Below the pieces are notes generated by a model that worked only from the letters and a program-made list of their open reading frames with translations, made no database searches and was not told the origin of the DNA. A stretch of DNA of 64,000 bases from Geodermatophilus pulveris (lineage in GTDB: Bacteria; Actinomycetota; Actinomycetes; Mycobacteriales; Geodermatophilaceae): assembly GCF_900188375.1 (NCBI RefSeq), contig NZ_FZOO01000003.1, forward strand, positions 310,001-374,000, written 5' to 3'. The translations under genes were made by a program, and so were the position numbers. Positions 32,397-41,026 of the stretch are shown in pieces (position 1 is the stretch's first letter; each line of letters begins with the position of its first letter).

Positions 32397-33376
32397 GACG
32401 CAACCCCCTGGTTCGTCGGGTCCGAGGCGTCCTCGGCTTCTGCGCGGTGCCCGGTGAGGTGCAGGAACACGTCGTCCAGGCTGGGCCGGGCCAGGCCCAG
32501 GTCGTCCAGCTCGATGCCGCTGGTCTCGAAGACCGCGGCGATCCGGGTCATGTCGCCGAGCCCGCCGGCCTGTGCGGTCAGCCGCCGGCTGCCCCGCTCG
32601 ACGTGCACCTCCGGGCAGCAGGACCCCATGAGCTCCGCCGCCCGGTCGAGGTCCGCGGCGTGGGTCAGGGTGACGACGACGCTGGCCCGGCCGGCCTGGT
32701 CCTTCAGCTGTGTCGGCGTGCCGGCGGCGATGACCCTGCCCTTGTCGACCACGACGATCTCGTCGGCCAGGTGGTCGGCCTCCTCCAGGTACTGCGTCGT
32801 CAGGACGAGGGTGGTGCCCTCGCTCACCAGCTCCCGGAGGACCGCCCACAGCCCCGACCGGCTCTGCGGGTCCAGGCCCGTCGTGGGCTCGTCCAGGAAG
32901 AGGATCGGCGGGGCCGCCAGCAGGCTGACTGCCAGGTCGAGGCGGCGACGCATCCCGCCGGAGTACGTCTTCGCCATCCGGTCGGCGGCTCCGACGAGGT
33001 CGAACCGGGCGAACAGCCGCTCGGTCGCCTCCCGGACGTACTTCTTGGGCAGGCCGTAGAGGCTGCCGATCAGCTTGAGGTTCTCCCGCCCGGTGAGGAT
33101 CTCGTCGACCGTCGCCGCCTGACCGGTGAGGCCCAGGCTGCGGCGGACCTCGGTCGGCTGCCTCAGGATGTCGAAGCCGGCCACCCGACCCGTCCCGCTG
33201 GTGGGGACGCTCAGCGTGGTCAGCATCCGCACCAGGGTGGTCTTGCCCGCCCCGTTGGGCCCGAGCAGGCCGAGGACCGAGCCCTCCGGGACGACGAAGC
33301 TCACGCCGTCGACGGCCCGGGTCTCGCCGAAGTGCTTGACCAGGTCGATCGCCTCGACCGCAGGTGCGCCGTTCAT
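32393..33376 (-). CDS. ABC exporter ATPase (DrrA-like, daunorubicin-resistance group)
   Basis: The protein has 327 residues. Walker A LLGPNGAGKTTLVRML, Q-loop LGLTGQAATVDEILTG (the DrrA form), signature TYSGGMRRRLDLAVSLLA, Walker B ILFLDEPTTGLDPQSR and H-loop LVLTTQYLEEADHLAD are complete. The C-terminal domain ending SLDDVFLHLTG is that of the DrrA group. The ATG at 33376 directly precedes the family start AIDLVKHFGETRAVDGVS. It forms an operon with the DrrB-like permease. The 640 bp upstream to the island edge carry only a PIN-domain scrap. Confidence 0.95.
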   Translation of the reverse strand: MNGAPAVEAIDLVKHFGETRAVDGVSFVVPEGSVLGLLGPNGAGKTTLVRMLTTLSVPTSGTGRVAGFDILRQPTEVRRSLGLTGQAATVDEILTGRENLKLIGSLYGLPKKYVREATERLFARFDLVGAADRMAKTYSGGMRRRLDLAVSLLAAPPILFLDEPTTGLDPQSRSGLWAVLRELVSEGTTLVLTTQYLEEADHLADEIVVVDKGRVIAAGTPTQLKDQAGRASVVVTLTHAADLDRAAELMGSCCPEVHVERGSRRLTAQAGGLGDMTRIAAVFETSGIELDDLGLARPSLDDVFLHLTGHRAEAEDASDPTNQGVAS

Positions 33377-34019
33377 GCCGCGATCCTGTCCCTGCGTACC
33401 GACGGTTCGGCGGCGGTGGTCCTCCGCGGGGTCATGCGATCAGCATGCGACCTCGAGCAGGCTCGACGGCAAGGCATTTCTGCGTCGTCCGGTGGGCGGA
33501 GGCGCGCGGAACGGGAGTACTCGACAGCAACTCCCCCAGGACGGATGGGACCGGGACCCGACACCCGTGCCGCCTCCCTCGGCAGCTGACAGGGGGGAGT
33601 CCAGTCCCCATCGACGACGTGGACGAGGTCCACGCGTGAGTCCGTCGACGAGGGGTCGACGCGAGGGCTCGCTGCTCCAGTTGGCCCTCGACCTCGCGCG
33701 CACGCCGCACGGCCCGCAGGAGATCTCCGGTCCTCCTCCCGTGCCTCGGCACAGTGGCACCCGTGACGGAACTCCCTCTGGTCACCCGCGACCGGCACCT
33801 GATCGAGCTCGACTCCGTCCGGACGACCTGGTGACTCCGTCGGGTCAGCCTGGGCCGACCCCTCGGGGCACGCCTCTGGTGGCACGGGCGCGGGCACCCG
33901 GGCCGGTGGACGCCCCGGTCGCCTGGCCGGCGGCGTCCTCGTCGGATGGACGTCACGCTCACGGGGCGTCGAGATCCCGGAGGTCGTGTACCGGCCCCAG
34001 CGTCTCGGGGTGTGGAGAG
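33377..34019. other. Gene-poor stretch left of the island
   Basis: No frame here reads as a protein. The one recognisable piece is a 23-codon PIN-toxin tail at 33763-33834. Base composition is a little less GC-rich than the ABC genes to the left. It ends exactly at the 39-bp tRNA-derived repeat. Confidence 0.55.
33763..33834 (+). pseudogene. Probable C-terminal scrap of a VapC/PIN-domain toxin
   Basis: The 23 codons read VTELPLVTRDRHLIELDSVR then TTW and stop. LPLVTRDRHL with a closing VRTxW is the usual end of PIN-domain nucleases, the Asp being the last of the acidic site. Nothing upstream restores the rest of the domain in any frame. A short match, so this is tentative. Confidence 0.35.
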
Positions 34020-34058
34020 GGTGCGCCATCAGGGACTCGAACCCCGAACCCGCTGATT
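34020..34058. repeat. Distal attachment-site copy (partial tRNA-Lys)
   Basis: Thirty-nine bases beginning GGTGCGCCATCAGGGACTCG are identical to 43248-43286, the 3' part of tRNA-Lys on the other side of the island. The match stops inside the anticodon loop, the usual crossover place of tyrosine integrases. It is not a working tRNA. Confidence 0.9.
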
Positions 34059-34277
34059 GAGGGTCGTGTGAGTTGATCACTGCTGGCTGTTGATGACAGC
34101 CACCGAGAACCTGCAGCTCAGAGGCCATACTAGCCGGTTCTTGGGGTTGGGGCTCGTTGGTCGGAGCTGGCCGATCCTGGCGAGTAGACGATGAGTAGAG
34201 CATGGCTCCGGCGACTGAGGTGTGGCCTCGCCGGACGGTGCCGCCCCGGCGCGATCACGACTCCGAGCGGGGGCTTC

Positions 34278-34487
34278 GTGGCCAGACCCCATCTGGAGCT
34301 CGGCACCCACGGCCGGGTTCGCGTCTACCCGGACCCGGCCGGATATCGCGCGGTGTGCCTGTACCGAGGGCGTCCGGGAACGGGTCACGAGATCACCCCG
34401 GACACCAAGGTCGCCGTCCTCGCGGAGAAGTGGTACAGCGAGCTCGAGGGCAAGAATCCGTTGCCCCGACCTCGGGCTCCTGGCTGA
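34278..34487 (+). pseudogene. Tyrosine-type integrase, N-terminal remnant
   Basis: The 69 codons from a GTG start read ARPHLELGTHGRVRVYPDPA, GYRAVCLYRG, then EITPDTKVAVLAEKWYSELE and GKN. This is the N-terminal arm-binding part of actinobacterial phage-type integrases (LGTHGxVRVxxxPAGYRA, then TRVxxLAExWxxEL). About 20 residues between the two blocks (the usual YDGxTRxVxxxGxTKAAA) are missing, and the catalytic domain with R..H..Y is gone, replaced by IS630-like sequence right after GKN. It lies 220 bp inside the distal attachment repeat, as expected for the island's own integrase. Confidence 0.68.
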
Positions 34488-34645
34488 ACCTGGTCGAGGC
34501 GTCTTCTCGATCATCAGCCGCCAGGCGCTGCGCCGCGGCAGCTCTCCCACCGTCGCTGGCCCTCATCGCTGCCATCCAGCGGTTCATCGACGCCTGGAAT
34601 GACCGCTGCACCCCGTCCACCTGGACCAAGGACCCTGACACCGTC
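34466..34645 (+). pseudogene. IS630-family transposase, C-terminal remnant
   Basis: Across two or three frames the stretch reads TSGSWLNLVE, then GVFSIISRQALRRGSSPTVA, then LIAAIQRFIDAWNDRCTPST and WTKDPDTV. This is the C-terminal end of an IS630 DDE transposase (SGSWLNLVExFFSIxxRxAL..RG..F and FIxxWNxRCxPFxWTK). At least two frameshifts break it, and the catalytic first half is absent. It is spliced directly onto the integrase remnant, so the insertion probably destroyed the integrase and was then itself deleted. Confidence 0.7.
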
Positions 34646-35089
34646 TCTTCTCGACCGCGAACCTCGGCTGCGGCTCCGGGACGACGATGGCAGCGACACC
34701 TCCAAGAACGTGCACCGCGGCGCTTGGACGTTGACGGAGGGCTTGGCGCCCGGAACTGACGGCCGTGCCCGCAGCGTGCCCGTAGTACGGGCACGCTGCG
34801 GCTAGTGGGGGTGGTCAGCGGTCCGAACGATTCCGGTATTGAGCTGCGAGAGCGATTGATCGGTGTTGGTCCGAGAGCTCCCGCATCACGCTTGAAGACC
34901 GCTGTCAGACGTTCTCCCACCATCCGGTGCGGCACTGATCCCGTTCATCCTCGAGGTCTCCTCATGGCGCCGGTACTGACGAATGCCCAGGTGATGGTTC
35001 ACATGGGCCTCCGTAGCGGGCACGGGCACGGGCACCGGCCGGCCCACCATGAGGACAGGCAGCCCCCACCGGCTGCTGGACCATGTTGA
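34646..35089. other. Intergenic region inside the island
   Basis: No coding frame is supported. It holds the perfect hairpin at 34769-34801. The rest shows no repeat or promoter that I can defend. Confidence 0.5.
34769..34801. repeat. Perfect 15-bp hairpin
   Basis: CCGCAGCGTGCCCGT and ACGGGCACGCTGCGG flank a three-base AGT loop with no mismatch. It lies 120 bp downstream of the transposase remnant and could be an IS end, an island-borne terminator or a small foldback element. Confidence 0.7.
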
Positions 35090-37969
35090 TCAGTAGAGGT
35101 TCCCCCGGATCTCCCCGGCATACCCGCCCGGACCGACGTAGCGGAAGACCTGCCGCGGGCCGGTGTGGACAACAACGTCGCCGCGCCGCTTCTCCAAGGC
35201 GAACCGAACCTCCTGGTTCGGCTGCAGGTGGTCGAGCAGCAGAGTCCACACCGGCCCGCTCGGGTGATCGGCCGGGGCAGGGTATAGGTACGCGTGAGTG
35301 ACCGAGGGTTCGAGCTGCACCTCGGTGAGCGACCCGTGCGCAGTCTGCACCGGGGTCACGAAGCGGGCGTGGACGTCCTCTCCCCACGTGGTGTACGCGG
35401 AGTCGCAGACGAGGAGCACCGACGACGTCGCGGGGAGCGTCCCCGCGGTGGCGAACCGGAACGTATACGCCGCTGCGACGCCGGCATCGGGGACGCACGC
35501 ATGGACGGTTCGACTGTCCGGGTCGGCGGCCCACCCGGGCTGCGTGCGGCTTGGAGACGGCAGCGGCGGCAGCGGGGCACCGTTCAATGTCACACCGGAC
35601 ACGACGAGAGAGGAGACGACTTCAATCCGCAGCGGGCGGACGTCCGCCGAGTCCGGCACCAGCCCTTTGGCGGCCGCGACCTCGACGACGATGTCCTCAC
35701 CCTCGTGACGCTGGACGATGTCGGTTGTCCTGGGTGCGGACGAGCGGGTCTCGCCGTCGTCTTCGTAGACGGTGAACCGCCCGCCGACCTCGCCCCCGTC
35801 GTAGACGCGCAGGATGAGATCCTCGTCGCGGCTCCCGTCGGCCTGGTGCCCGGCGGAGTCCTGCGTGCCGTCATCCACGTGCATTCTCGGGATCACCGCG
35901 CCCCCGCGCGCGAAGACCGGCAGCCGGAAGACGCCGTCCCGGTACTCAGGAACGAACGTGACCCACTGCCCCGCGCTCTCCACGGCGGCTCCGGACCAGA
36001 AGTCGTACCACCGACCGGCCGGCAGGTAGACACTGCGGGCGTACTCGCCGTGGCCGGCCACCACGGCGACCATCAGGTCGGTGCCGATCAGCTTCTGATG
36101 CCCGATGCCGAGCAACGCGGCGTCGGGGTAGACGAGGCCCGGCGGCGGCATCATCGGAGTTCCGTCGAGCGATGCCTGGTGGGCTAGCGAGTAGTAGTAG
36201 GGAATGAGCTCGTACCGGGTCCGCAGGTTGGCCAGGTTGCTCGGCCGGTGGCCCACCTCGTAGGGCGCCACGGGGTGGCGGCGTGGGCCGTCCGGCTTGT
36301 CGTCGGAGCGCTGAGTGTAGAAGTCGTAGTTGTTGACGTGCGGCCGCAACGGGACGTCGAGCCACGCGCTGTTCGCGAACCACTGGGTGTAGAGCTCGTC
36401 GAGCCGCTGAGAGTCGGCGTCCTGGCGGTGGAAACCGCCAACGTCGGAGCCGTAGTAGTCGATCCCGGAGCAGGACATGTGGGCCTGGTTGTGCAGCTGG
36501 GAAACCAGAACCGGCATCCGGCTGCTCGTGTCACCCGACCACACGGCGGCGCCGTACCGCTGGATGCCGGCGGTGCCAGCCCGTGTCAGCAACAGCCGCC
36601 GCTGATCGGGATCGTTCCGGGAATATCCGTCGTCGATGGACCGGTGCCAGAACGAGTTGTAGACGTTGGCGACGTCGGCATGCCCGGTACGGCGCGAGCC
36701 GTCGCCGTCCAGGTCGTGACCTGCGTAGCGAGCACGATCGTCGAAGAACTCGGGCTCGCCCAAGTCCGTCCAATGCACTCGCACCCCATAGTCGACCATG
36801 AAGGGCTTGCGCCGGTGATCGTGGATCCACGCACCGGCGCCCGGAACGCTCCAGTCGATCATCGTGGCTTCCTGCCCGAACCAGACGTTCGTGAACTGAA
36901 GGTCGCTGGGGCCGAGGCGGACGAAGGGATCCTGGACTGCGCCGCCGAGCTCGATGTAGGTGCTGGTGGAAGTGTTGACGTACGACTCTTCGATGAGGGC
37001 GAAGCCGATGTGTTGGTTGCGGTAGCTCGCCAATCTCCCTTGCGGGTCTGGGAAGTAGGGGTCGTCCACACCCGGGGTGTCGGTGATGTCCCACCCCAAG
37101 CGCCCGACTTCGCTGTGGTCCACGCCCTGCTGCGCGATCCCGCCGAACCAGAACAGGTCGAGGACGATGCCGTCGAAGGGGTAGGCGCCGCCACGGAGCG
37201 CGCCGATCACGTGATCGACGTCCTGCCAGGTCTCGAACCCGTACTCCGACATCCACAACCCAAACGCCTTCCGCGGCGGCACCGGGGGTCGGCCCAGCAG
37301 GTCCATCACCCGGCGCCGCACGTCGAGCGATGTGGCGCCACCCACGAGGTAGACGCGCACGGGGAAAGTCGGGTTGCCGGGGACGTCGGAGCCGAGCTGG
37401 AAGGACCACGGGTTCGTGCCGAAGTCGGCCTCGATGCGGAAGACGTAGTCGAGGACGATCGCGAACGGTTGCGGGTCACCGGCGACCATCAGCACTGGAA
37501 TCTGGAGGTAGCCCTCGACCCCCTTCTCATAATCTTGTGTGCCGTGGCCGTAGGGGCGGAACCTGTCCTGCACACTTGCGTCGACGACACTGCGGCGGCG
37601 TCCGACCCAGTCCACCCGGGCCGACGAGGGCCCGAAGCACTGACCCAACCCCCACGCCTGCACGCCGGAGGCCACCTGGACGTCGAGCACGCAGGGGCCG
37701 CCGCCGGTCAACCGGAGGGCCACCAGCGGGCGGTCGTCGAGCGTGCGAACGGTGACTGGGCGATTCCCGCGTTCGTCCGGATCGCCTACCGACACCTTCC
37801 ACAGCGTCGTCTCCGCCGTCGCATCGACGGCAGTGCCGACCGGCAGGCGCCTCGCCAGCAGTACCGGGTGATCGGGCCGGCAGTCCCCGTCGTTCGAGGC
37901 CACGACCCGGACGATGTCCGGCAGTACGTCGTCCCCCGCGCCGTCCTTCGGTAGATCCACCGAGAACAT
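35090..37969 (-). CDS. Glycoside hydrolase family 31 alpha-glycosidase
   Basis: The protein has 959 residues. An N-terminal beta-sandwich (about 1-250) leads to the GH31 barrel (about 265-640): PPRKAFGLWMSEYGFETWQD, FDGIVLDLFWFGG, then VHWTDLGEPEFF with nucleophile Asp402, YYGSDVGGFHRQ with the acid/base region, and LRTRYELIPYYYSLAHQASL. The C-terminus carries beta-sandwich domains (YDGGEVGGRFTVYEDDGE) and an extra domain after about 840. GH31 enzymes cleave alpha-glucosides, alpha-xylosides or related bonds; the substrate is undecided. No signal peptide is seen, so it should be intracellular. The ATG at 37969 follows GGGGAGAG. It is the largest gene of the island with no transporter beside it. 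Confidence 0.93.
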   Translation of the reverse strand: MFSVDLPKDGAGDDVLPDIVRVVASNDGDCRPDHPVLLARRLPVGTAVDATAETTLWKVSVGDPDERGNRPVTVRTLDDRPLVALRLTGGGPCVLDVQVASGVQAWGLGQCFGPSSARVDWVGRRRSVVDASVQDRFRPYGHGTQDYEKGVEGYLQIPVLMVAGDPQPFAIVLDYVFRIEADFGTNPWSFQLGSDVPGNPTFPVRVYLVGGATSLDVRRRVMDLLGRPPVPPRKAFGLWMSEYGFETWQDVDHVIGALRGGAYPFDGIVLDLFWFGGIAQQGVDHSEVGRLGWDITDTPGVDDPYFPDPQGRLASYRNQHIGFALIEESYVNTSTSTYIELGGAVQDPFVRLGPSDLQFTNVWFGQEATMIDWSVPGAGAWIHDHRRKPFMVDYGVRVHWTDLGEPEFFDDRARYAGHDLDGDGSRRTGHADVANVYNSFWHRSIDDGYSRNDPDQRRLLLTRAGTAGIQRYGAAVWSGDTSSRMPVLVSQLHNQAHMSCSGIDYYGSDVGGFHRQDADSQRLDELYTQWFANSAWLDVPLRPHVNNYDFYTQRSDDKPDGPRRHPVAPYEVGHRPSNLANLRTRYELIPYYYSLAHQASLDGTPMMPPPGLVYPDAALLGIGHQKLIGTDLMVAVVAGHGEYARSVYLPAGRWYDFWSGAAVESAGQWVTFVPEYRDGVFRLPVFARGGAVIPRMHVDDGTQDSAGHQADGSRDEDLILRVYDGGEVGGRFTVYEDDGETRSSAPRTTDIVQRHEGEDIVVEVAAAKGLVPDSADVRPLRIEVVSSLVVSGVTLNGAPLPPLPSPSRTQPGWAADPDSRTVHACVPDAGVAAAYTFRFATAGTLPATSSVLLVCDSAYTTWGEDVHARFVTPVQTAHGSLTEVQLEPSVTHAYLYPAPADHPSGPVWTLLLDHLQPNQEVRFALEKRRGDVVVHTGPRQVFRYVGPGGYAGEIRGNLY

Positions 37970-38817
37970 GCGCTCTCCCCTCGTGAAGCATCCGCTCGCT
38001 TCCGCGGTTGTCCGCCGGGCAGCCACCGCCGATCCTCCTCCTCGACGGTCAACGCGACCGCGGCCGGCGCAGTCGGGGACAACTCCCATGGAGGGGGAGC
38101 GGGTGCCGCATGTGGGCACGCCGTCCGAAGTGACTGCTGACGGCCTGGGACCAGGGCCACGACCAGCTGTTGAGTACCGCTGGAGGCTGGTCGGGCTCCT
38201 ACGCCATGAGCAGCCGGGCCCGAAGGGGTGGATCACACCCGACCAGCCCTCACGCAGCCAACCAGGCCAGCCGCGGCCGCCGCTCCGAGTGGCCACAGGC
38301 TTGGGCGCCCCGGCGGTGCTGCCACTGTGCCTCCGCCTTCGCCCCTGCCGGCTTCAGGGCGAGGCTGGGCCGCGGACGCGCGGCCCGTGCAGGACCGACG
38401 GGGTGGCCAGTTCTCGGGCAACGGCCCAGGGGCGACGGTCCACGCTCGCGTAGTCCGCAGGTAGTCCGCAGGACGTTCACAACGAGCCGTCACCGGCCAG
38501 TCAGGACGGTGATCTGTATAGTCCGGGCAGGTCAGCGGCTCACGCCAGATCATGTCCGGGATGACGACGAGCGACCGCGAACCGTTCGACATCGCGTCGA
38601 CGAAGAGCAGTCTCTCCCGGGGTAGCGGGCCGCTGGCGGCGTGATCCTCGTGGTCGCCGCCAGAGATCCGGCGGGACCCACGCTCTGGTCGGCCCTGCGG
38701 GATCTGCTGGTTCAGCGGCTCCCTCCATGGGTCGTCGCAGCCTGACGCACAACGGGCCGGCACCGAAGTCCTACGGATTTCGGGACGACCTCATGCCTGA
38801 GTCAGCGCCGATCGCTG
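37970..38817. other. Gene-free region between GH31 and the TPR gene
   Basis: About 850 bp with several open frames but none with a recognisable domain or good start. It contains a tandem 11-bp duplication GTAGTCCGCAG at 38450-38471. A related GTCCGCA-rich stretch recurs at 41950-41985. Confidence 0.5.
38450..38471. repeat. Tandem 11-bp duplication
   Basis: GTAGTCCGCAG occurs twice head to tail. GTCCGCA and AGTCCGCAGG also cluster at about 41950-41985 in the same island. Confidence 0.5.
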
Positions 38818-40884
38818 TCAGAGTTCCCAACGGGTCTGTGCGCGCGGGTCGGGGAGGTAGGCGCAATAGGTCCCGGTGCGGATGGTGCGGCCGAGATGCT
38901 CGCCGAGTCGGGGCTGGTGTTCAGCGATCCGGGCGATCGCCTGGCGGACCGCGCGGGTCACCGCGGCCCGGGCGCGCTCGGACGCGGAGGCGGCCCGTCG
39001 CTCGCGACCGCTCAGGCCGAACGCGCGGGCGAGCTCCTGGAGGAGGAAGTCGCGTTCGGCCTCAGATTGTGCGGCCCGCTCGGCGTCCCCGGTCTCGTGG
39101 GCTTCGGCGAGGTCGTCATCGATCTCCGCGAGGCGCCGCCGGTAGGCCTCCTTCGCCCGTGCGTCCAGCATCTCCCCGGCGTCCCCCAGCGTCGACTGCG
39201 CCAGCTCGGCCGCGCGGTGGCCGTCGTCGTCGGCGCCGTGCCCGGCCTCCGCTGCGACGAGGTCCAGCACATGGAACTCCCGCCCGGGATCCGCCAGCAG
39301 CCGGGCGAGGTGGCGCATGCCCTTGAGATCGCGCACGCGGACCGTGTCCCCGTCGAAGGTGACCGACCAGTAGTCGCCCTCGCGACGGAACACGTTGGCG
39401 CTCGCCATCGGCTGCTCGTCGTCGTGGGGGTCGAGCCGCGCGGGGGCCGGTGACGGGGCGGCCTCGATCCCGTCGAGGATCGCGCGCGCGGCCCGGCGCT
39501 CGAGCGCGGCCCGGTGTTCGCTGCCGCGGGCGGCATGCGCCGCCGCCAGGGTCAGGCGCGCGTGCGCCGCCTCGTACGGTGCGCCGACCTCGTTCCAGAG
39601 TCGCGCCGCGTCGGAGGAGGACTCCTCCGCGCCCGCCGCGTCGCCGTCGGCGAGCCGCACCCGTCCGCGAGCTAGGGCGGCAGCTGCCGCCAACGGCTTG
39701 TTCTCGAACCGGGCGGCCACGAGTGTCAGCTCGTCGGCGGCCGACCGAGCGCGGCCGATGTCGCCGGCGGCGATCTCGATCTGGACCTGTGCCTCGAGCA
39801 GCGGCGCGCGCTGCAGGTCGGTGTTCGGTGGTCGCTCCTTCGACGGCACGCGGAGAGGGCGCTCGAGCGCGTCACGGATGGAGGCCACGGCGGCGGCCGC
39901 ATCACCTCGCGCCAGGCGCACCAGTGCGAGACCCGGTTGGGGATCCCATCCGGCGCGATGACTGGCCAGCAGGGCCTCCTCGGCGCCGGCGACGTCCCCC
40001 CTGTGCAGGCGGATGCGTCCGAGCTCGTTCAGTGGCCAGCCGAGCTCGCGCCTCAGGTAGGGCCGCAGCTCCTCGCAGGCCATGAGCGCCTGGCGCTCCG
40101 CCTCGTCGCACGACCCGCGCAGTCGGAGCACCTCGGCGCGGTGAACCCGGCATCGCCCGTGCAGGCTGCCCATCGCGCTCGCCTGGCACCACCGCTCCAT
40201 CGCCTCGGTCCACTGCTCGGCGACGTCGTACTGGGCCAGGCCCTGGAGGGCGCAGACGAGTTCGCAGTAGACGACCCCCGTCGACAGCGGATCCAGGTCG
40301 CCGGAGACAGCCGCCACCCCGGCCTGGTCGAGCAGCGCCAGGCCCTGCTGGACGTCGCCGTCCAGGATGAGCAGCCGGGCCTCCGCGACCCGACCGATGG
40401 CGGCGGCCGCGGGATCGCAAGCCGAGCCCACCTCGACGGCTTGCCGGACCCAGTGCCGGGCTGCGGACAGATCGCCGGTCAGCATCCGCTCGTAGGCGCG
40501 GACGACCCCCAGCCACGCGTGCACCGGCGTCCGGCCTGGCCCGTCGAGGAGCCGATCGGCCCGTGCCAGCCAGCCCCGCACCGGTGCCATGAGGGCGGTG
40601 TCGAAGAGCAGGTGCATGGCGACGCGGACGGCCGCTCCCGCGGCCGCGACGTGGTCGTCGGCTCGCATCGACGCCGCGTGCGCCCGCTCCCACGCCTCGA
40701 TGGTCACGTCCAGGTGGCCGGCGGTGTAGGCGACCTCGCCCAACAGCGGCAAATCGGAAGCGGGCAGGAGCCCATCCGCGTCCGCGGCTACGAGGAGGTC
40801 GAATGCCTGCGGCCAGTCGCCCTGCGCCACTGCGGAACGGGCGCGCCCGACCAGGCCGAGACCTGGACCAGCGTCCTCGCTCAT
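38818..40884 (-). CDS. TPR-repeat protein with regulator-type C-terminal domain
   Basis: The protein has 688 residues. About 12 helical TPR-like repeats fill residues 10-470 (for example ARSAVAQGDWPQAFDLLVAA, IRLHRGDVAGAEEALLASHR, RGRVRLADGDAAGAEESSSD). The C-terminus from about 490 (FRREGDYWSVTFDGDTVRVR, DLKGMRHLARLLADPGREFH, LDARAKEAYRRRLAEIDDDL, TIRTGTYCAYLPDP) matches the domain found after ATPase/TPR regions of large actinobacterial LuxR/AfsR-like regulators; the kinase-like ATPase and HTH are absent here. It is divergent from an alpha/beta hydrolase across a region of three alternating half-sites. A signalling or regulatory adaptor is likely; DNA binding is not shown. Confidence 0.78.
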   Translation of the reverse strand: MSEDAGPGLGLVGRARSAVAQGDWPQAFDLLVAADADGLLPASDLPLLGEVAYTAGHLDVTIEAWERAHAASMRADDHVAAAGAAVRVAMHLLFDTALMAPVRGWLARADRLLDGPGRTPVHAWLGVVRAYERMLTGDLSAARHWVRQAVEVGSACDPAAAAIGRVAEARLLILDGDVQQGLALLDQAGVAAVSGDLDPLSTGVVYCELVCALQGLAQYDVAEQWTEAMERWCQASAMGSLHGRCRVHRAEVLRLRGSCDEAERQALMACEELRPYLRRELGWPLNELGRIRLHRGDVAGAEEALLASHRAGWDPQPGLALVRLARGDAAAAVASIRDALERPLRVPSKERPPNTDLQRAPLLEAQVQIEIAAGDIGRARSAADELTLVAARFENKPLAAAAALARGRVRLADGDAAGAEESSSDAARLWNEVGAPYEAAHARLTLAAAHAARGSEHRAALERRAARAILDGIEAAPSPAPARLDPHDDEQPMASANVFRREGDYWSVTFDGDTVRVRDLKGMRHLARLLADPGREFHVLDLVAAEAGHGADDDGHRAAELAQSTLGDAGEMLDARAKEAYRRRLAEIDDDLAEAHETGDAERAAQSEAERDFLLQELARAFGLSGRERRAASASERARAAVTRAVRQAIARIAEHQPRLGEHLGRTIRTGTYCAYLPDPRAQTRWEL

Positions 40885-40936
40885 TGCATGCCTTCCCAGC
40901 CGTTGCCGGTGGGAGCCGGGGCTCTCAGGGCCGACC

Positions 40937-40962
40937 GTAACCGTGCCGGTTACCGCCGTAAC
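40937..40962. promoter_or_regulatory. Three alternating GTAAC/GTTAC half-sites
   Basis: GTAACC-GTGCC-GGTTAC at 40937-40953 is a perfect inverted repeat, and GTTAC-CGCC-GTAAC continues it to 40962. It lies in the 142-bp divergent space between the TPR gene and the alpha/beta hydrolase. It looks like an operator for a dimeric regulator. Confidence 0.55.
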
Positions 40963-41026
40963 AGTCCTTCTTCCGCATCCCAGGTGGGGGCTCCGAGTCC
41001 CCGGCTAGGCAGACCAAGGAGGAGTC

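Noticed and set aside
33377-34019. Longer frames of the region left of the island
   Set aside because: Arg/Pro-rich without homology in any phase apart from the short PIN-like tail.
34020-34058. A second tRNA-Lys gene
   Set aside because: Only the 3' part is present; acceptor 5' strand, D-arm and half of the anticodon arm are missing.
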